This document shows, in pieces, positions 4,390-6,189 of a stretch of 6,189 bases of DNA. The DNA comes from Desulfuromusa sp. (lineage in GTDB: Bacteria > Desulfobacterota > Desulfuromonadia > Desulfuromonadales > Geopsychrobacteraceae). The position numbers and the translations under genes were made by a program. The notes below the pieces were generated by a model. The model was not told the DNA's origin, searched no databases, and saw only the letters and a program-made list of their open reading frames with translations. Positions within the stretch are counted from its first letter, which is position 1. Every line of letters begins with the position of its first letter. Where the stretch lies: NCBI GenBank assembly GCA_029934755.1, contig JAOZLQ010000139.1, positions 1-6,189 of the forward strand, read 5' to 3'.

Positions 4390-6189
4390 AGCAAACATCT
4401 CAAATTATATTTTTCTCTACTCTTCCTCCTGAGTACCATCTCTGCCCATGCTGAGGTTGCGACAAATCTTTCGCCAGCCGTTCCAGTACAAGGGCAAGCA
4501 CTGACAATCACACTTGTAGATGATCAAGCAACAAGTATGATCGCTTACTATCGCGTCACCGGAGCAAGTCAATATCAACAGCGTTTTGCATCATTTCAAA
4601 ATAAGGTGGCAAAAATAACGTTAAATGCCAGTGAAGTTGTCGCTCCAGGGCTGCAATACTATTTTAAAATTACTCGCAACGGCAACACAGAATTTTCTCC
4701 GCAACTGTACCCCGAATATTCTCCCCATATGGTTGCAATCACGACCCAGGCACAACCAACCCTCAGATTATTAAGTCCTGACATAAAAAATGCCCTTCAG
4801 GGAAATCAACTCAAAATCATTATTGCCGGACAAAATGGTCAATCAATACCAGATGACATCGCTATACGCCTTGATGCCACCGATATCACCCCCCTCGTTA
4901 AAATTATTGACGGCCAACTTGAATTTGATACCGCCTTGATGCCAAACCCGGGAGAGCATACCATCAGTATCACAACAAACAACAATCAACGGCAGCAACA
5001 GTGGGCATTTCAAGTCAAAGACCCCCGCAAGGCCGGAACACGCCAGCTCTACGGCAGAGGGAACGTCTCGTTCAATTACGGTATCAACCTCAAAGAGAAT
5101 TCTGGAAGCAGTTTTTCCGACACAATGTCGGCCAATGCCAGCATGTCTTTTGGTGCAAAAGGTGACGACTGGGAAGCAACCTGGGACGGAATCAATCTAC
5201 GTTATGTCAAAGATGCGACCCCCCATGAAATCACCATGGGTGCAGGGTTCCATTTTACCCTGACAAAAGGGCAACAGTTTTTTGAATATGGTGATATCTC
5301 AGTCAACGAAACGCAGCTAACAGTTTCATCGTTGTCGCGTCGCGGCGTTCAAGCCAAGTTAAAACTTGGTGAGGATAATATCAATGTGTTCTACGTCGGA
5401 GCAAACACAGTTAAAGACTGGGACTCTGGGCTATCAGATTCTGATAATTTTGTTCGCGGTGTTTCATGGCAGCATCAATGGTTACCCAATCAAGCCTTAC
5501 CAATGACTCTGGTCTACAGTGATGGTAAGCAAACGGGCAGCGGCTACAACACTTCGAGTATTATCCCGGCAAGTGAAGGAGATATCTTTGGCATTGCCTT
5601 GAATCCAACTTTCAAAAACATCAATTTTAACTTAGAAATGGCCCTTTCACGTTACGATAAAGATACCAGCGACAGCCTTGCCAAACAGAACGACTACTCG
5701 GCTTTGATTGGTCTTTCAACAACCCTTGCAAACATTGCCCTATCTGGCGATTACCACTATTACGGCACAGATTTTGGTTCAGTTGCCAACCCGAATGCAA
5801 CGACCGACAGAAGTGGCTTCAGCCTTTCAGGCTCAACCCGTGTGGGACCTTCTTCCTTCAGCCTCAATGGCTCTTACGATCGTGATAATATTGAAAATGA
5901 TGCGACGCGACCCGTTGTTTCGTCAACAAATGGAGGGATAAACTGGGGGCTGTCTTTAGCAAACTGGCCAGCACTCAATCTTTCGTATAACCACTCCCAA
6001 CAAAACAGCTCAAAAGAACCCGTAGGAAGCGACAAAGTCGACAATTTTAACGACACTGTCAATGTGGGAATTTCTACCGGTGGTCAATGGTGGAGCGCCA
6101 GCATGGGTGGCAACTACGGAAAGTTAAACGATCAAGTCGGGAATCTCGATTCAGAGACAAAGGGGTTCAGCCTCTCCGGCAACTTAACA
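4387..6189 (+). CDS. Secreted protein with two Ig-like modules and a predicted outer-membrane beta-barrel (3' end outside window)
   Basis: The frame is open from ATG 4387 to the right edge: 601 residues, no stop. Residues 1-22 are a Sec signal peptide with Ala-X-Ala cleavage after AHA (20-22). Module 1 (~25-115) is FN3/Ig-like: YYRVTG at 54-59 and PGLQYYFKI at 87-95. Module 2 (~125-213) fits an Ig-like pattern I know from other envelope proteins: RLDATDIT (161-168), PGEHTISI (188-195), then WAFQV (206-210). From ~219 (RQLYGRGNVSFNYG) to the window edge the sequence alternates polar and aromatic/hydrophobic residues, rich in Gly, Asn, Ser and Tyr, as in transmembrane beta-strands. GDISVNETQL (302-311) followed by RRGVQAKLKLG resembles a segment in barrel proteins that carry such periplasmic Ig modules. 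No TonB box or plug domain is seen. It follows the large lipoprotein by 3 bases and is the likely membrane anchor or channel of the set. The barrel call is based on pattern only. Confidence 0.75.
   Translation, partial: MSKHLKLYFSLLFLLSTISAHAEVATNLSPAVPVQGQALTITLVDDQATSMIAYYRVTGASQYQQRFASFQNKVAKITLNASEVVAPGLQYYFKITRNGNTEFSPQLYPEYSPHMVAITTQAQPTLRLLSPDIKNALQGNQLKIIIAGQNGQSIPDDIAIRLDATDITPLVKIIDGQLEFDTALMPNPGEHTISITTNNNQRQQQWAFQVKDPRKAGTRQLYGRGNVSFNYGINLKENSGSSFSDTMSANASMSFGAKGDDWEATWDGINLRYVKDATPHEITMGAGFHFTLTKGQQFFEYGDISVNETQLTVSSLSRRGVQAKLKLGEDNINVFYVGANTVKDWDSGLSDSDNFVRGVSWQHQWLPNQALPMTLVYSDGKQTGSGYNTSSIIPASEGDIFGIALNPTFKNINFNLEMALSRYDKDTSDSLAKQNDYSALIGLSTTLANIALSGDYHYYGTDFGSVANPNATTDRSGFSLSGSTRVGPSSFSLNGSYDRDNIENDATRPVVSSTNGGINWGLSLANWPALNLSYNHSQQNSSKEPVGSDKVDNFNDTVNVGISTGGQWWSASMGGNYGKLNDQVGNLDSETKGFSLSGNLT

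Noticed and set aside
4167..4511. 114-codon minus-strand open frame across the junction of the large lipoprotein and barrel genes
   Set aside because: It lies opposite two well-supported genes, its product is Ser/Val/Arg-rich without any recognisable motif, and no start signal is evident.
5708..6062. Short plus- and minus-strand open frames inside the barrel gene
   Set aside because: The main frame is continuous through this region with barrel-like strand periodicity, and the alternatives show no family features.

Overview
The window looks like a chromosomal accessory segment from an AT-leaning Gram-negative bacterium. Two lipobox signal peptides, an Ala-X-Ala signal peptide and a predicted outer-membrane barrel indicate a two-membrane envelope. 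The style of the truncated LuxR-type regulator and of the PKD/Ig-rich lipoproteins suggests a Desulfuromonadales-like member of the Desulfobacterota. That placement rests on family resemblance from memory, not on a search.

Layout. Bases 1-335 hold the 3' end of a LuxR-type transcriptional regulator whose sensory part lies outside the window. Bases 336-902 contain no intact gene. They hold a 52-codon open fragment on the minus strand that looks like the decayed C-terminus of a lost gene (420-578). Next come two small hairpins with the same GCAAGC core, resembling a REP-type repeat pair (580-603 and 630-647), then a candidate sigma-70 promoter (769-796) and a leader with an inverted repeat (840-875). 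Bases 903-6189 are a tightly packed three-gene operon on the plus strand, with gaps of 7 and 3 bases.

The operon encodes a 158-residue lipoprotein, a 998-residue lipoprotein and a secreted protein that is still open at the window end (601 residues seen). The large lipoprotein has a poly-glycine tether, Ig-like and PKD-like modules, a seven-unit propeller-like core and a last Ig-like module. The third protein has two Ig-like periplasmic-type modules followed by what looks like an outer-membrane beta-barrel.

All three products carry export signals and beta-sandwich modules, and the start of each downstream gene is placed for translational coupling. The simplest reading is one outer-membrane assembly: a barrel with two partner lipoproteins, one of them a large modular protein that may be surface-exposed. 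No enzyme, cytochrome or transposase signature was found, and the function is not known. An eight-G tract just after the lipid-anchor cysteine of the large lipoprotein could make its expression phase-variable.
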